From contig NZ_QMFY01000004.1 in assembly GCF_003286915.1 (NCBI RefSeq), positions 62,001 to 126,000 of the forward strand: a stretch of 64,000 nt of DNA, in the 5' to 3' direction. A program made the position numbers and the translations under genes. Each line of letters begins with the position of its first letter. The first letter of the stretch is position 1. This DNA is from Pseudochryseolinea flava (GTDB taxonomy: Bacteria > Bacteroidota > Bacteroidia > Cytophagales > Cyclobacteriaceae). This document shows, piece after piece, positions 26,953 to 36,066 of the stretch. The notes beneath the pieces are model-generated. The model was not told where the DNA came from, made no database searches, and saw only the letters and a program-made list of their open reading frames with translations.

Positions 26953-28333
26953 ATTCATTTTCGTTCTGCGGCCACCCTATCGATCCGACGATCATTCCCA
27001 CAAGACTAACAAGTGTTGCTGGAATTAGTGATGGCCACGCGGTTTCCAAAACTTCAAAGATAATCCAAGTTATCATACCGCCCACCATCGCCACCATCGC
27101 GCCTGTTCTACTCGACCGTTTCCAATACAGCCCTAAGACCAGTGGGATAAATAACGAGACTAAGCTTAAAATGGATGACTCTCCGACCAATTCATAAATA
27201 TTTGATCTGATACAAGCCATGATGGTCGCTACGGCGGCAAATAACAAAACAGAAAACCGGGTTAAAAACAGAAAGTGCTGATCATCCAGCCGATGCTTGA
27301 GCAACGGTTTTACAAGATTCTCCGAGAAAATCGACGCTGGCGCTAGAATAGCAGCACTCGCCGTGCTCATGATGGCAGAGAGCAACGAGCCAAAGAACAA
27401 AATTTGAATGGGTAGCGTTGTATGCAGCAGCACCATGTTGGGCAATGCCAGTTGTTTATCGCCCGCGATTTGATCGCCATACAACTGATTCGTACATACG
27501 CTGATAAAAATCGGAAGCATGGCGATCGTTAGGTAGAGCCCAGCCGCGAAATAACATGATCTCACCGCCGTCTTTGCCGACCCCGAAGACATCGCGCGCT
27601 GAAAAACATCTTGGGAAGGAATCGATCCTAATCCTAAAACGGACCACGCTGCTATGTACATTAATATCTCTTGAAGATTGAAGGACGGAAGGAACCGCAG
27701 ATCTTCTCTTGGAATTTTACTCATGACAACATCAACACCACCAGCCTTCTGCGACATGATATAGGCTAACACAAACAAGCCAAGAATGATGAGTATACTT
27801 TGGACGAAATCTGTAATCGAGATCGCCCACATCCCACCGATGTAGGTGTATAAGGTGACAACAAACGCACTGATCAGCACACACTGCCATTGCTCTATTC
27901 CGGTAACAACATTGAGAATAAGTCCCATCGCGACGAGTTGCGCGGCAATGTACCCGATGTAGGGAAGCGCCAGAAATAAGCTTGCTGTGAGCTCCGTAGA
28001 CTTCCCAAAGCGTATCTTAAAAAAATCTCCCAATGTAAGGAGATTCATGTTGTACAGTTTCCTTGCGAAGAAGGCACCAAACAATAAAAGGCATAGCGCG
28101 GCACCGAACGGATCTTCAATGACGCCATATAATCCTTCTTCGAGAAATTGAGATGATGCTCCGAAAACGGTTTCGGATCCAAACCACGTCGCAAACATGG
28201 CTGCCGAACTCAGCATCAAAGGCAAGCTTCTACCGGCGAGCATGTAGTCGCCTGATGTCTTCACACGACGAGAAGCCCAGAAACCAATCAGGATCGTAAG
28301 CAGCAGGTATATGATGATCGATGCCAGGAGCAC
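26921..28333 (-). CDS. Sodium:solute symporter (SSS family)
   Basis: The 470-residue membrane protein has about 13 helices and the SSS features G-D-Y-M-L-A-G-R-S-L near the N-terminus and G-G-M-W-A-I-S-I-T-D-F-V-Q in the middle. It would import a solute with sodium. The solute is unknown; co-transcription with OsmC and metZ suggests a sulfur or amino-acid compound, but this is weak. The start was placed at the first ATG before the first helix. Confidence 0.88.
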   Translation of the reverse strand: MLLASIIIYLLLTILIGFWASRRVKTSGDYMLAGRSLPLMLSSAAMFATWFGSETVFGASSQFLEEGLYGVIEDPFGAALCLLLFGAFFARKLYNMNLLTLGDFFKIRFGKSTELTASLFLALPYIGYIAAQLVAMGLILNVVTGIEQWQCVLISAFVVTLYTYIGGMWAISITDFVQSILIILGLFVLAYIMSQKAGGVDVVMSKIPREDLRFLPSFNLQEILMYIAAWSVLGLGSIPSQDVFQRAMSSGSAKTAVRSCYFAAGLYLTIAMLPIFISVCTNQLYGDQIAGDKQLALPNMVLLHTTLPIQILFFGSLLSAIMSTASAAILAPASIFSENLVKPLLKHRLDDQHFLFLTRFSVLLFAAVATIMACIRSNIYELVGESSILSLVSLFIPLVLGLYWKRSSRTGAMVAMVGGMITWIIFEVLETAWPSLIPATLVSLVGMIVGSIGWPQNENEYDKSRVESIE

Positions 28334-28402
28334 AACTTCGCGCTTTTAATAAGCATCAAAATAAAACACCGCTGCCTACAACCTAAAATTTTATTGACGC
28401 GA

Positions 28403-29314
28403 TTACTTATTTTTTTTCAGTTGAAATGTCCGGGTAACGTTGAAGCCCAAGTGGATATCGCCACCGAAGAAATCACCATTTGTTTCCGTGATCACCGTTC
28501 GTTCAGTAAGGCTCGACGTATTGGTGAGCACCAACTGGAACACGTGACCACCCGTTTCAATGTCGATACCAAAACCAAGTGCATTGTAACGCTTCTCATC
28601 GCCAACCGAGGCTAACAGGTCGTTGTCTGGTGGATCGAGACGGTAATAGTATTCCGTGGTAAGCGCCACACTCTTCGTAACTTTCAAACGCCCACCAAAG
28701 CCGATCGCGATTTGATCATTTTTTTCTGCAAACTTATTCACCGCGTTTTTGTGAATGAACGTCGGCATGAGTTGTAGCGAAAGATTGCTCGTGATTTTGC
28801 GCGCAATGAGCAACTGTCCTGTGTATGCCAAACGATCTACCGATTTAAATCCTTCCGGTTCGTCGTCTTTCTTCGGTGAAATGCTATACGCCGCACCACC
28901 TAGCGCCGTAATCGAGAAAGGCATATTTTTTTCTCCTGAACTTTGCTTCAAGATCTTATACTTCAGATATCCATCCATGATCTTATCAGCAGAGTTACGG
29001 CCAATGCTCACCGATAGATTATCGGTAATACCATAGTCGAGCCCGAGTCGAACATAAGCTTCGTCAAGACCGAACATTTCATACAGCCCGCCATCAAGCG
29101 CACCGAAACGATGTTGAAAGATAAACTCCAATGATCCGGCATTCTTTGTCTCGATAGTGTGACCATTCACTAACCGTGTACCTTTGAAAGTAGCGAAGGT
29201 ATAGTCAGTTTCTTTTGTTTTTTCTTTTTCCAATTCACCCAATAAGTCTTCCTGAGCGTTCGCGAAAAATGGAAGAAGAATAAAAAGTAGTATTATTTTT
29301 TTCATATTCATCAT
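28403..29314 (-). CDS. DUF5777-type beta-barrel protein
   Basis: The 303-residue product has a signal peptide (cleavage near A-N-A-Q) and a long barrel-like body with F-K-G-T-R-L-V-N-G-H, F-I-F-Q-H-R-F-G and Y-G-I-T-D-N-L-S-V-S-I-G-R, a pattern I associate with DUF5777 outer-membrane proteins of Bacteroidota. Its ATG shares one base with the stop of the upstream YceI gene (TAATG), so translation is coupled. In this operon it follows a cytochrome-like lipoprotein and two YceI proteins. Function of the family is unknown. Confidence 0.8.
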   Translation of the reverse strand: MMNMKKIILLFILLPFFANAQEDLLGELEKEKTKETDYTFATFKGTRLVNGHTIETKNAGSLEFIFQHRFGALDGGLYEMFGLDEAYVRLGLDYGITDNLSVSIGRNSADKIMDGYLKYKILKQSSGEKNMPFSITALGGAAYSISPKKDDEPEGFKSVDRLAYTGQLLIARKITSNLSLQLMPTFIHKNAVNKFAEKNDQIAIGFGGRLKVTKSVALTTEYYYRLDPPDNDLLASVGDEKRYNALGFGIDIETGGHVFQLVLTNTSSLTERTVITETNGDFFGGDIHLGFNVTRTFQLKKNK

Positions 29315-29853
29315 TAAAGCTGTCGATACGTAAATTCAATTGTTACTTCCACTTGCTGTGCGATATTCTTCCACACGATTTGTGGTACATTGATGTTGTA
29401 ATCCAGAAGTTTCACATTAAATTTCGATTTCACCTGCAAGAAACTCCCATTCTTTTCAATCGTTCCAATGGCATCCACATCTTTTGTAACACCATGAATT
29501 GAAAGTTTACCCACGGCACGAACTTGTTGTACACCTTCTTCTGCCGAATTAAATCCAACGATCTTACCTTGAAACGTCGACTTGGGATATTTTTCTGATT
29601 CCATGTACTTCTCATTGAAGTGCACCTGCATCAACTTCTTTTCGAATTGAAAATCTTTGATGCTCATCAAGAATGCAACATCGCCTTTAAATGCGTCAAA
29701 GATACTTGTCACTTTCTCGTTCACAGCCGTGATGTCTTCGACTACGCCATCCGAATAAAAGCTCACCTTTGATTTCTCAGCGAAGTATCGTTGCTGCGCC
29801 GATGTTGTAAAGTTTAAGGCAACGGCGAAGACCATAAAAAGAAAAAATTTCAT
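29314..29853 (-). CDS. YceI-family periplasmic lipid-binding protein, copy 2
   Basis: The 179-residue product has a signal peptide (cleavage near T-S-A-Q) and the YceI lipocalin-like fold: F-N-E-K-Y-M-E-S-E-K-Y-P-K-S-T-F-Q-G, then L-S-I-H-G-V-T-K-D-V. YceI proteins bind isoprenoid or lipid chains in a barrel. It is a paralogue of the gene 23 bases upstream; both keep the same central motif but differ at the termini. It ends in a one-base overlap with the DUF5777 gene. Confidence 0.9.
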   Translation of the reverse strand: MKFFLFMVFAVALNFTTSAQQRYFAEKSKVSFYSDGVVEDITAVNEKVTSIFDAFKGDVAFLMSIKDFQFEKKLMQVHFNEKYMESEKYPKSTFQGKIVGFNSAEEGVQQVRAVGKLSIHGVTKDVDAIGTIEKNGSFLQVKSKFNVKLLDYNINVPQIVWKNIAQQVEVTIEFTYRQL

Positions 29854-29876
29854 GCTTGATTTAATATGTTATCAAA

Positions 29877-30410
29877 TTACTGCGGCTTATACACAAAATC
29901 GACTGTTACCTCAACTTGTTCTGCAATATTTTGAAATACAACAGTGGGTATTTCGACTTTATAGTCCGCGACTTTTACGATGAACTTCGACTTCACGTAG
30001 ATCTTACTGTCTTTGACCTCAATGGTCCCTGGAATTTCCACGTCTTTCGTTACGCCGTGAATCGTCAATTTACCGGTAGCTTTCACGTTTTGGACCGACG
30101 TGCTTTTCATGTCAAACCCATTGAGTTTCCCTTGAAATGTGGACTTCGGGTATTTGTCCGACTCCATATATTTTTCATTAAAATGCTCTTGCATCAGAGA
30201 CTTTGCAAATTGAAATTCTTTGATGGGAATTGAAAATGCAATGTCGTTAGTAGCGGTATTAATGATGCTTGATGCTTTCTTATTATCGGCAGTGATATCC
30301 TCAAGTAATGCATCCGAGAAGAACGACACAAATGATTTTTCAGAGACGTACTTTTGCGCATGCGCGGATAAACAAGCGAAAATAAGCGAGAGTATGAGGA
30401 GTTTTTTCAT
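29877..30410 (-). CDS. YceI-family periplasmic lipid-binding protein, copy 1
   Basis: The 177-residue product has a signal peptide (cleavage near A-H-A-Q) and the same YceI motifs as its neighbour (E-K-Y-M-E-S-D-K-Y-P-K-S-T-F-Q-G and L-T-I-H-G-V-T-K-D-V). It starts 9 bases after the cytochrome-like lipoprotein gene, which fits one transcript. The two copies may bind different ligands; the ligand cannot be read from sequence. Confidence 0.9.
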   Translation of the reverse strand: MKKLLILSLIFACLSAHAQKYVSEKSFVSFFSDALLEDITADNKKASSIINTATNDIAFSIPIKEFQFAKSLMQEHFNEKYMESDKYPKSTFQGKLNGFDMKSTSVQNVKATGKLTIHGVTKDVEIPGTIEVKDSKIYVKSKFIVKVADYKVEIPTVVFQNIAEQVEVTVDFVYKPQ

Positions 30411-30419
30411 AGACGTTCA

Positions 30420-30785
30420 TTAATTGTCTAGCGCGCCTTGTTCAATCCAGCAAAAAAGTTTTTGTCTTTCTTCAGCGGTAATGCTACCGACACGAGGCAT
30501 CTTAGCCGGATCGTTCAACGGTAGGGTTATGCGTCGTTGAACCTCAGCGCCTTCGCCCGCCAACGTTTCATGGTCTGTCCAATCCGGCAATGAATTGCTC
30601 CCGTCATGGCAACCGCTTATGGCACAATTCGCATTGATGATGGGAACAATATCCACCTCGTAGCGCAATACTTCTTCTGTACACTCCACCACGAAAGGGC
30701 CTGCGAGGTCGTGACTCACACAACCATATAATACATTAAAGAGAATAGTAATGACGAAAAGAAAAATGGAGAATCTAATTTTCAT
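30420..30785 (-). CDS. Cytochrome c-like lipoprotein with a CX4CH site
   Basis: The 121-residue product starts at the ATG giving a lipoprotein signal ending Y-G-C22; longer upstream starts lack a signal. A single haem-type motif N-C-A-I-S-G-C-H has four residues between the Cys, not the usual two, a spacing seen in many Bacteroidota lipoprotein cytochromes; a downstream Met (K-M-P-R) could be the sixth ligand. It heads the operon with two YceI genes and DUF5777. Haem binding is inferred. Confidence 0.8.
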   Translation of the reverse strand: MKIRFSIFLFVITILFNVLYGCVSHDLAGPFVVECTEEVLRYEVDIVPIINANCAISGCHDGSNSLPDWTDHETLAGEGAEVQRRITLPLNDPAKMPRVGSITAEERQKLFCWIEQGALDN

Positions 30786-30980
30786 AATAGTTGAATATAA
30801 CACAAACTGTTTCGAAGTACAACGGTCCAAAGATGGAGAAACAATGGAATCTGTTCTCAGTGCATTCGTCACAGATTCTGAGACAACAGCGTCAAGGGAG
30901 ATATGAATCAAAGCCAGTTAACATCATTGGGGGAGCTGGCGTGCGAGGAATAACATGACCTGGGTCGTATTGGCACTGCC

Positions 30981-31048
30981 ATAAAATGAAAATCCCTCGA
31001 GATCCTAGATCACGAGGGATAATCACTGTCTATAGTTGGCTTTAATCT
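30981..31048 (-). repeat. Hairpin module 1 (terminator-like, possible small RNA end)
   Basis: On the minus strand the module reads AGATTAAAGCCAACTATAGA, a short spacer, then the hairpin ATCCCTCG/CGAGGGAT followed by TTTTCATTTTAT. Both flanks recur at 31158-31224 with a different stem sequence. It looks like a Rho-independent terminator preceded by a conserved 22-base box. Confidence 0.6.
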
Positions 31049-31157
31049 TAAACCAAATGTAATGGCCGGCTTGGAAAATCCCTGATTTAAATCGATTACT
31101 AGAAAATTTTGGAGACGAATTGCATTACGCGAAGATTAAGCGCATTATGCAATCGTT

Positions 31158-31224
31158 ATAAAATGAAAATCCCCCAAAGTACTCGACTAAGGGGGATTGT
31201 CATGTCTATAGTTGGCTTTAATCT
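31158..31224 (-). repeat. Hairpin module 2 (terminator-like, possible small RNA end)
   Basis: The same minus-strand 22-base box precedes a hairpin with stem AATCCCCC/GGGGGATT and the same T-rich tail. Compared with module 1 the stem bases changed on both sides while pairing was kept, which points to selection on the RNA structure. Confidence 0.6.
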
Positions 31225-31312
31225 GCTTCAAATTTAAGGGAAAAATTTTTAAATACAACCGTTTGCATCCTGAAAATGTAGAAAAAGTTAAATTCTGATG
31301 AATTTTATGGAT

Positions 31313-31489
31313 CTACTCCACCTTTTTCGCCGTCGAATCTTCTTCCCCATGCCGCTTCAGCAGTCGCTCTTGCAGCTGTGGCTTGGATCCGGGGAACGTT
31401 GTTCTTCTGCTAATATCATAGCTCGCATAGGCCAGCAGTATCGTAAAAATCGCACACCCAATTGCAAATATCTTCTTCTGCCTAGTCAT
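31313..31489 (-). CDS. Small single-pass membrane protein (58 residues)
   Basis: ATG at 31487-31489 opens a 58-codon frame ending TAG at 31313-31315. The product starts M-T-R-Q-K-K, has one hydrophobic helix (about 7-24, I-F-A-I-G-C-A-I-F-T-I-L-L-A-Y-A) and a charged, cytoplasm-like tail ending K-K-V-E. It begins 11 bases after the stop of the large translocase-like gene on the same strand, so it is probably co-transcribed. Positive-inside topology and tight spacing support a real gene; no family was recognised. Confidence 0.6.
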   Translation of the reverse strand: MTRQKKIFAIGCAIFTILLAYASYDISRRTTFPGSKPQLQERLLKRHGEEDSTAKKVE

Positions 31490-31500
31490 CGCCTACCCCT

Positions 31501-34500
31501 TTATATATACGCTATAATCTTGTCCGCGAGTCGAACATTGTCCGACAGCAATTCATAAAACTGATCTTTATTCAGCCGCAAAATGACGGCATCCGACTTG
31601 GCCACGATAAAATTTGTATTCACAAAATTAGGCGTGCCGAGCATCTCACCAATAAATTGTCCTTGCTCAAAACGACCTGCAGGTTTTCCTTGCTTAAAGA
31701 ACTCCACCTCGCCGGACACCAACATGAAGAATGAATTGTTGGATCGCTCATCCAAGGTAACTGAATCGCCGTTCTTCATGCGACTCTCTTCACTCAAATC
31801 CGCTAAGTGCGAAAGCGTAATACCTGGAATATTTTCAAAGACGCTGTTACGTTGGAAGAACAGTACTTTCTCGAACCGCGTCATTTTCTTCGATTGAATA
31901 ATCACCAGATCGAGTTCTTTCTTAAAAGCTTGACCGAGCCGTTTCGTGTTTACTTCATATTCCGCGGGATCGATTTGATGAAGTGCCCACGCCGACACCT
32001 CATGAATGATCGGATCTGGATTAAACAACTGCGCAATAAGATCTAACTTAAAGGCATCGATCTTCTGTATGCCGATTTGGAATAATACACACGCTTTGGT
32101 CCATCGATTGGATTGTGTAAAGTCCCGGTTGATAATAAACTTCAACACCAACTTTGAATCAAGCTTGATGCGCGGATAAAAATCTTGCAAACGATCAATG
32201 CGCTCTGCATTGGTAAGATCATCAAGGATTGGGATTACCCGTTGTTTCAATTGCTCCGACAAGAACACATCTAACAACTCCACAGCATAGGTTATGCCTT
32301 CCGCTGTACCACTATCAATATTTTCTTTTACAAGCTGAATAGAGCGCGTATCGTAAAGCATTGTCAACAACATGTAGATGTGCTCAATATCGCTCTGCAC
32401 TTCCCATTGTAACGCTGATTTAATTTGCTCACTGAATCCATCGTCACCAACTTCATGCATCGCAGCCAAGTTCCAGCTGATATCAGCAATATCCGACTCA
32501 ATTGCATATTTGATACGTGTGATCTGTGAAATACCGGCTTTGAAACCACACTCCCCTAACGACAATAGCACTTGCGACACAATAACTTTGTTCGGATAAT
32601 CCATTTTATTCCAGAGGATCTCCCGCGCACGTTGCCCTCCTATCCGACCAATCACTTGTACTTGACGCAACATCATCTGCGTACTTTGGCCACTTCGATA
32701 GAAGGCAGCCTCCAGCGCAGGTAACGTATCCTGGCCCATCAACACCAGTGCATTCATCGCCTGATTACTATAAACAGGATTACCAAGGTTCTCGATTACA
32801 GCATTAATGATCTCCGGATTGTTCTTCTTTACCGATGTCTTGATCGCGGTGTTCCTCACTTTCGGCTCCATGTCGGTAAGCAACTCCATCAGGTACGACG
32901 TATACTCTGTCTGTGCGGTATGCAGCAGTAACTCGGCAGCATAGTGTCTATCGTTAGGATCTGTCGATCGCGTTAACCGCAAGATCCGTGCTTTCGTGAT
33001 GTCACCACCGTTCTCAATGATCTGCTGAAGATCTGCCTTACTCAAAATATTCTTATCCGTGCTGATATTGGCTTTTCCTTGATCCAATCGAATCACGTAA
33101 CGATCAGAAACGGAAAGTCCCTTCAACTCATTCATTTTTTCTTGCGCATAATGACGAATCGTTTCGTCGCCGTTACGCATCAAGGTATTCACGAACGAAG
33201 GCACTTGAGCAGCGTTTATTTTTTCTAGCAGCTTATAAGAAAACACCGCGCGTTCTGCTTGATGGTCATGCAGCATCTCTTCCAATCGCGTGGTGATTCG
33301 TCCGTATCCTTTTTCGAGTCGCTCTTGCTTTTGAACCTCGGTACTCTCAAGCTTCATCCGGATTTTGTTACGGTAACCCTGATAGAGGTTGTTCACCACA
33401 AAAAAGTATGCACCGGAAAGCACCAGCATAAAGAGCATGATGTGTATCACTTCAAAGAACGGAATGGCCGCGAGCGCAAAAATCAAAAGGCCTGCAAAGA
33501 AACGAGCACTTTCGTTCATAAGCCCCTCTACCTTCGATTGGATGTTGAACCGCAGCCTATTGTCGAGTGGGATAAAAAACAGTTTGAATACAGGATTTTC
33601 AAGTGAGTCACGAAGGGTCCAATTGAACAATCGGCTCAATGCCACAAACAGGAAGAAGTATATAAATCCTGTCGGCGCCAATCCCTTTTCAAAGCCAAAG
33701 AGACTTCCCGTCACAAATGACGCTGATGCAAAAAGGGCCACCACGATCGGCAAAATGAATAATGATATGCGCAGCCCGTAGTTGCTAATGATTCTGTTAT
33801 TGATGAAGGTCTGCATGATCAAGCTGATCACGTAGACTGCCCCCGTGAAAAAGGAGTTGAAGTTGGTGAGCTCGCGTTCGCGTGGATATTGTTCCTTGAC
33901 CAGCTGTTGGAAAGCATATTGGCTAAGGATGAAAATCATCATTGAAATGAGCAAAAACAGCGAAAGCATCCTGATATAGGGCTCTTTTGCGAGTTTGGTT
34001 AATCGTGTTTCACGGCGAACAGTGATTCCGAATTCTTTCGGATCGTTCTTCGAAAGCGTAAAAGAACTGGCAATGAAAATGAGCAAGCCTGAAACAATGG
34101 CGATACTAATTGCACAAACGAGCAAGTAATTCGCAGTATCCTTAATGATTTCAGAGGTTAAAGGAATGGCTACCAAGGTTGCGATAATCGCGGCGATCAA
34201 CTGCCCCGTATCAATCCATCCGATAATTCTCTTCGATTGACGGAAGTTGAACAATCGTCCGAAGAGCCCCCAGAAACTGAGCAACAACACCGCAGTAATC
34301 GGCCCGGACATGCAATAGAGCGCGAAAATGAAGTAATCGTGGAGCGCGTCGCTTCCGAATTGGAGGAGCCAAAAAGCCGTCAGGGTGAAAACGAATACCA
34401 GCACGATGCTTCCAATGGCGAGCGTTGTGAAGCGTATTCGGTTTTGAAAAAAAGAAAAGGCTCCTGTCGTTAGAATTCCGAGCACCCCCGCTACCAAGAA

Positions 34501-34665
34501 CGCCTTATCCAGGTATTCTCCCATTCTATTGAGAAATAGAGAATCCGCTGTTACTTGATAGGTTGCAATGAACACCCCCATGAAGAACCCCGTACAGAGC
34601 ATCGTAATGATTTGCTTTTGCTCTTGGGTTCTCGACTTAACAGAAATGATGAAACGATTCAGCAT
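31501..34665 (-). CDS. Nucleotide-translocase-like transporter fused to HEAT repeats and a cNMP-fold domain
   Basis: The 1054-residue product has about 11-12 membrane helices (1-430) resembling the ATP/ADP translocase (NTT) branch of the MFS superfamily. Residues about 440-900 form HEAT/armadillo-like helical repeats, and residues about 920-1054 fold like a cyclic-nucleotide-binding domain (G-E-V-E-F-F-K-Q-G, F-I-G-E-M-L-G). The Arg of the canonical phosphate cassette is missing (the stretch reads T-P-N-F-V-N-T-N-F), so ligand binding is doubtful. Similar fusions exist in Cytophagales; true nucleotide transport is unproven. A small membrane protein follows 11 bases downstream. Confidence 0.8.
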   Translation of the reverse strand: MLNRFIISVKSRTQEQKQIITMLCTGFFMGVFIATYQVTADSLFLNRMGEYLDKAFLVAGVLGILTTGAFSFFQNRIRFTTLAIGSIVLVFVFTLTAFWLLQFGSDALHDYFIFALYCMSGPITAVLLLSFWGLFGRLFNFRQSKRIIGWIDTGQLIAAIIATLVAIPLTSEIIKDTANYLLVCAISIAIVSGLLIFIASSFTLSKNDPKEFGITVRRETRLTKLAKEPYIRMLSLFLLISMMIFILSQYAFQQLVKEQYPRERELTNFNSFFTGAVYVISLIMQTFINNRIISNYGLRISLFILPIVVALFASASFVTGSLFGFEKGLAPTGFIYFFLFVALSRLFNWTLRDSLENPVFKLFFIPLDNRLRFNIQSKVEGLMNESARFFAGLLIFALAAIPFFEVIHIMLFMLVLSGAYFFVVNNLYQGYRNKIRMKLESTEVQKQERLEKGYGRITTRLEEMLHDHQAERAVFSYKLLEKINAAQVPSFVNTLMRNGDETIRHYAQEKMNELKGLSVSDRYVIRLDQGKANISTDKNILSKADLQQIIENGGDITKARILRLTRSTDPNDRHYAAELLLHTAQTEYTSYLMELLTDMEPKVRNTAIKTSVKKNNPEIINAVIENLGNPVYSNQAMNALVLMGQDTLPALEAAFYRSGQSTQMMLRQVQVIGRIGGQRAREILWNKMDYPNKVIVSQVLLSLGECGFKAGISQITRIKYAIESDIADISWNLAAMHEVGDDGFSEQIKSALQWEVQSDIEHIYMLLTMLYDTRSIQLVKENIDSGTAEGITYAVELLDVFLSEQLKQRVIPILDDLTNAERIDRLQDFYPRIKLDSKLVLKFIINRDFTQSNRWTKACVLFQIGIQKIDAFKLDLIAQLFNPDPIIHEVSAWALHQIDPAEYEVNTKRLGQAFKKELDLVIIQSKKMTRFEKVLFFQRNSVFENIPGITLSHLADLSEESRMKNGDSVTLDERSNNSFFMLVSGEVEFFKQGKPAGRFEQGQFIGEMLGTPNFVNTNFIVAKSDAVILRLNKDQFYELLSDNVRLADKIIAYI

Positions 34666-34689
34666 ATGGGATTCACCAAATATAAAAAA

Positions 34690-34708
34690 AACCGGCTTTT
34701 AACCGGTT
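34690..34708 (-). terminator. Terminator of the OmpH-like gene
   Basis: AACCGG (34690-34695) pairs with CCGGTT (34703-34708); on the minus strand the hairpin runs into a T8 tract. It separates the OmpH-like gene from the translocase-like gene. Confidence 0.75.
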
Positions 34709-34737
34709 CTCTTTGATGTTTTTAGACTGAAGCGATA

Positions 34738-35367
34738 TTACTTGGCTTTCGCGGTTGAATCTGCTTTCACTGCTGGCGCGCCTGTTTTCTCGGCTGCATA
34801 CTCTGCATTTAAGGCATCGATTACAATTTTCGAGATATCAAGGGCTTCGTCAGCGAAAAGGACATCGCTGGTTGGGTCTCGTTTCAAAACAACCTTCAGA
34901 CCTTTTTCTTTGCCGTATTTCTTCAAGTAATTCGTCACGCGATCGTAAAGCTCCTTGTTAATCTTAGCTTGCTCTTCCGCCAATTGCTGACGAAGTGTTT
35001 GCTCGTACATCGCAAGATTTTGTTGCTTGCGCTGAAGATCTTCTTCAGTAGCCTTCACTTGACCAAGTGTCATGCTGTTTACATTGCGTTGGTACGCCGC
35101 AGCTTCGTTTCTCAAGGAATTTACACGGTTTGTATAATCCTGGTCCATTTTCGCTGCCTTATCTTCAAAAGCCTTATTGGTTGCTTTCAGATAGTCGTAA
35201 TTCTTAACTACGCTGTCTGAATTAACATAAGCGATGGTTAGATCACCAGCTTCCGTTGTAACGCCCGTTGCAGATGTTGAGGGCGCTTTCGATGAAAAGT
35301 GGAGGTAAAATAAAACCGCAACAGCGATCAGCAGCACGGCATTGAGTATCAGGGACAAATTCTTCAT
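34738..35367 (-). CDS. OmpH/Skp-family periplasmic chaperone
   Basis: The 209-residue product starts M-K-N-L-S-L-I-L-N (an ATG four codons upstream is also possible) with a membrane/signal helix, then the Skp pattern: a short beta strand (I-A-Y-V-N-S-D-S-V), a long charged coiled coil (about 60-150), and a closing strand (G-L-K-V-V-L-K-R-D-P-T-S-D-V-L-F-A). Skp-like proteins hold unfolded outer-membrane proteins. An Ala/Lys-rich tail follows. It has its own terminator. Confidence 0.88.
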   Translation of the reverse strand: MKNLSLILNAVLLIAVAVLFYLHFSSKAPSTSATGVTTEAGDLTIAYVNSDSVVKNYDYLKATNKAFEDKAAKMDQDYTNRVNSLRNEAAAYQRNVNSMTLGQVKATEEDLQRKQQNLAMYEQTLRQQLAEEQAKINKELYDRVTNYLKKYGKEKGLKVVLKRDPTSDVLFADEALDISKIVIDALNAEYAAEKTGAPAVKADSTAKAK

Positions 35368-35544
35368 ATAGGGATTCAAGTTCAGGGCGCAAATATAACC
35401 CGCAATCTAGGATAGCCGAGAAAAATGGATAAAAAATGTCGTGACAGGCATTTTTGCTGCTGTTATCCATTTTTTAATCCAACAGCGATGAGCCAACACT
35501 AGGCAACTTCATCACCGTCGATTAGTTTTGGGCATTTATCACCC

Positions 35545-36066
35545 ATGGCGCTCATCAAAACCGTAAGAGGACACTCCCCAAAATTTGGTCAAAACTGCTA
35601 CCTAGCCGAAAACGCTACGGTTGTCGGCGAAGTTGTGATGGGTGACAACTGTACGGTTTGGTTTAATGCCGTAATTCGTGGCGATGTTCATTCGATCACG
35701 ATCGGGAACAATACCAATATTCAAGACGGGGCAATTATCCATTGCACCTATCAAAAAGCAAAAACAGTAATCGGTAATAACGTGTCGATTGCGCACAACG
35801 CAATTGTTCACGGATGCACCATCGCGGATAACGTACTCATTGGTATGGGGGCCATTGTGATGGACGATGCCGTTGTTGGCAGTGAATCGATCATCGCTGC
35901 GGGCGCTGTAGTCCTGGCCGGCACGATCGTAGAACCCGGGAGCATTTACGCCGGAATGCCCGCTAAAAAAGTAAAAGACATTGGCGACGATATGAAAGCT
36001 GTGATCCAACGGACAGCGAAAAACTATCCTATGTACGCCGACTGGTTCAAAGAATCAGGATCCTAA
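35545..36066 (+). CDS. Gamma-class carbonic anhydrase-like protein
   Basis: The 173-residue product is a left-handed beta-helix of hexapeptide repeats with the three metal-type His of the gamma-carbonic anhydrase/PaaY/YrdA family: His66, His84 and His89. The C-terminus has A-G-M-P-A-K-K-V and a closing helix. Many such proteins bind zinc but their activity varies. TAGTTTTG (35523-35530), a -7-like box, lies 15 bases before the ATG, so the leader is very short. Confidence 0.9.
   Translation: MALIKTVRGHSPKFGQNCYLAENATVVGEVVMGDNCTVWFNAVIRGDVHSITIGNNTNIQDGAIIHCTYQKAKTVIGNNVSIAHNAIVHGCTIADNVLIGMGAIVMDDAVVGSESIIAAGAVVLAGTIVEPGSIYAGMPAKKVKDIGDDMKAVIQRTAKNYPMYADWFKESGS

Larger units (their letters stand above)
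30786..31312. other. Intergenic region with two hairpin modules
   Basis: This 527-base stretch lies upstream of the cytochrome-like gene and downstream of a small membrane-protein gene, both on the minus strand. Apart from the two related hairpin modules listed separately, no gene is seen. A short direct repeat (GCATTACGC near 31120, GCATTATGC near 31142) precedes the second module. Confidence 0.5.

Noticed and set aside
31298-31558. 86-codon plus-strand frame opposite the small membrane-protein gene
   Set aside because: It overlaps the well-supported minus-strand genes and its composition fits an antisense shadow.
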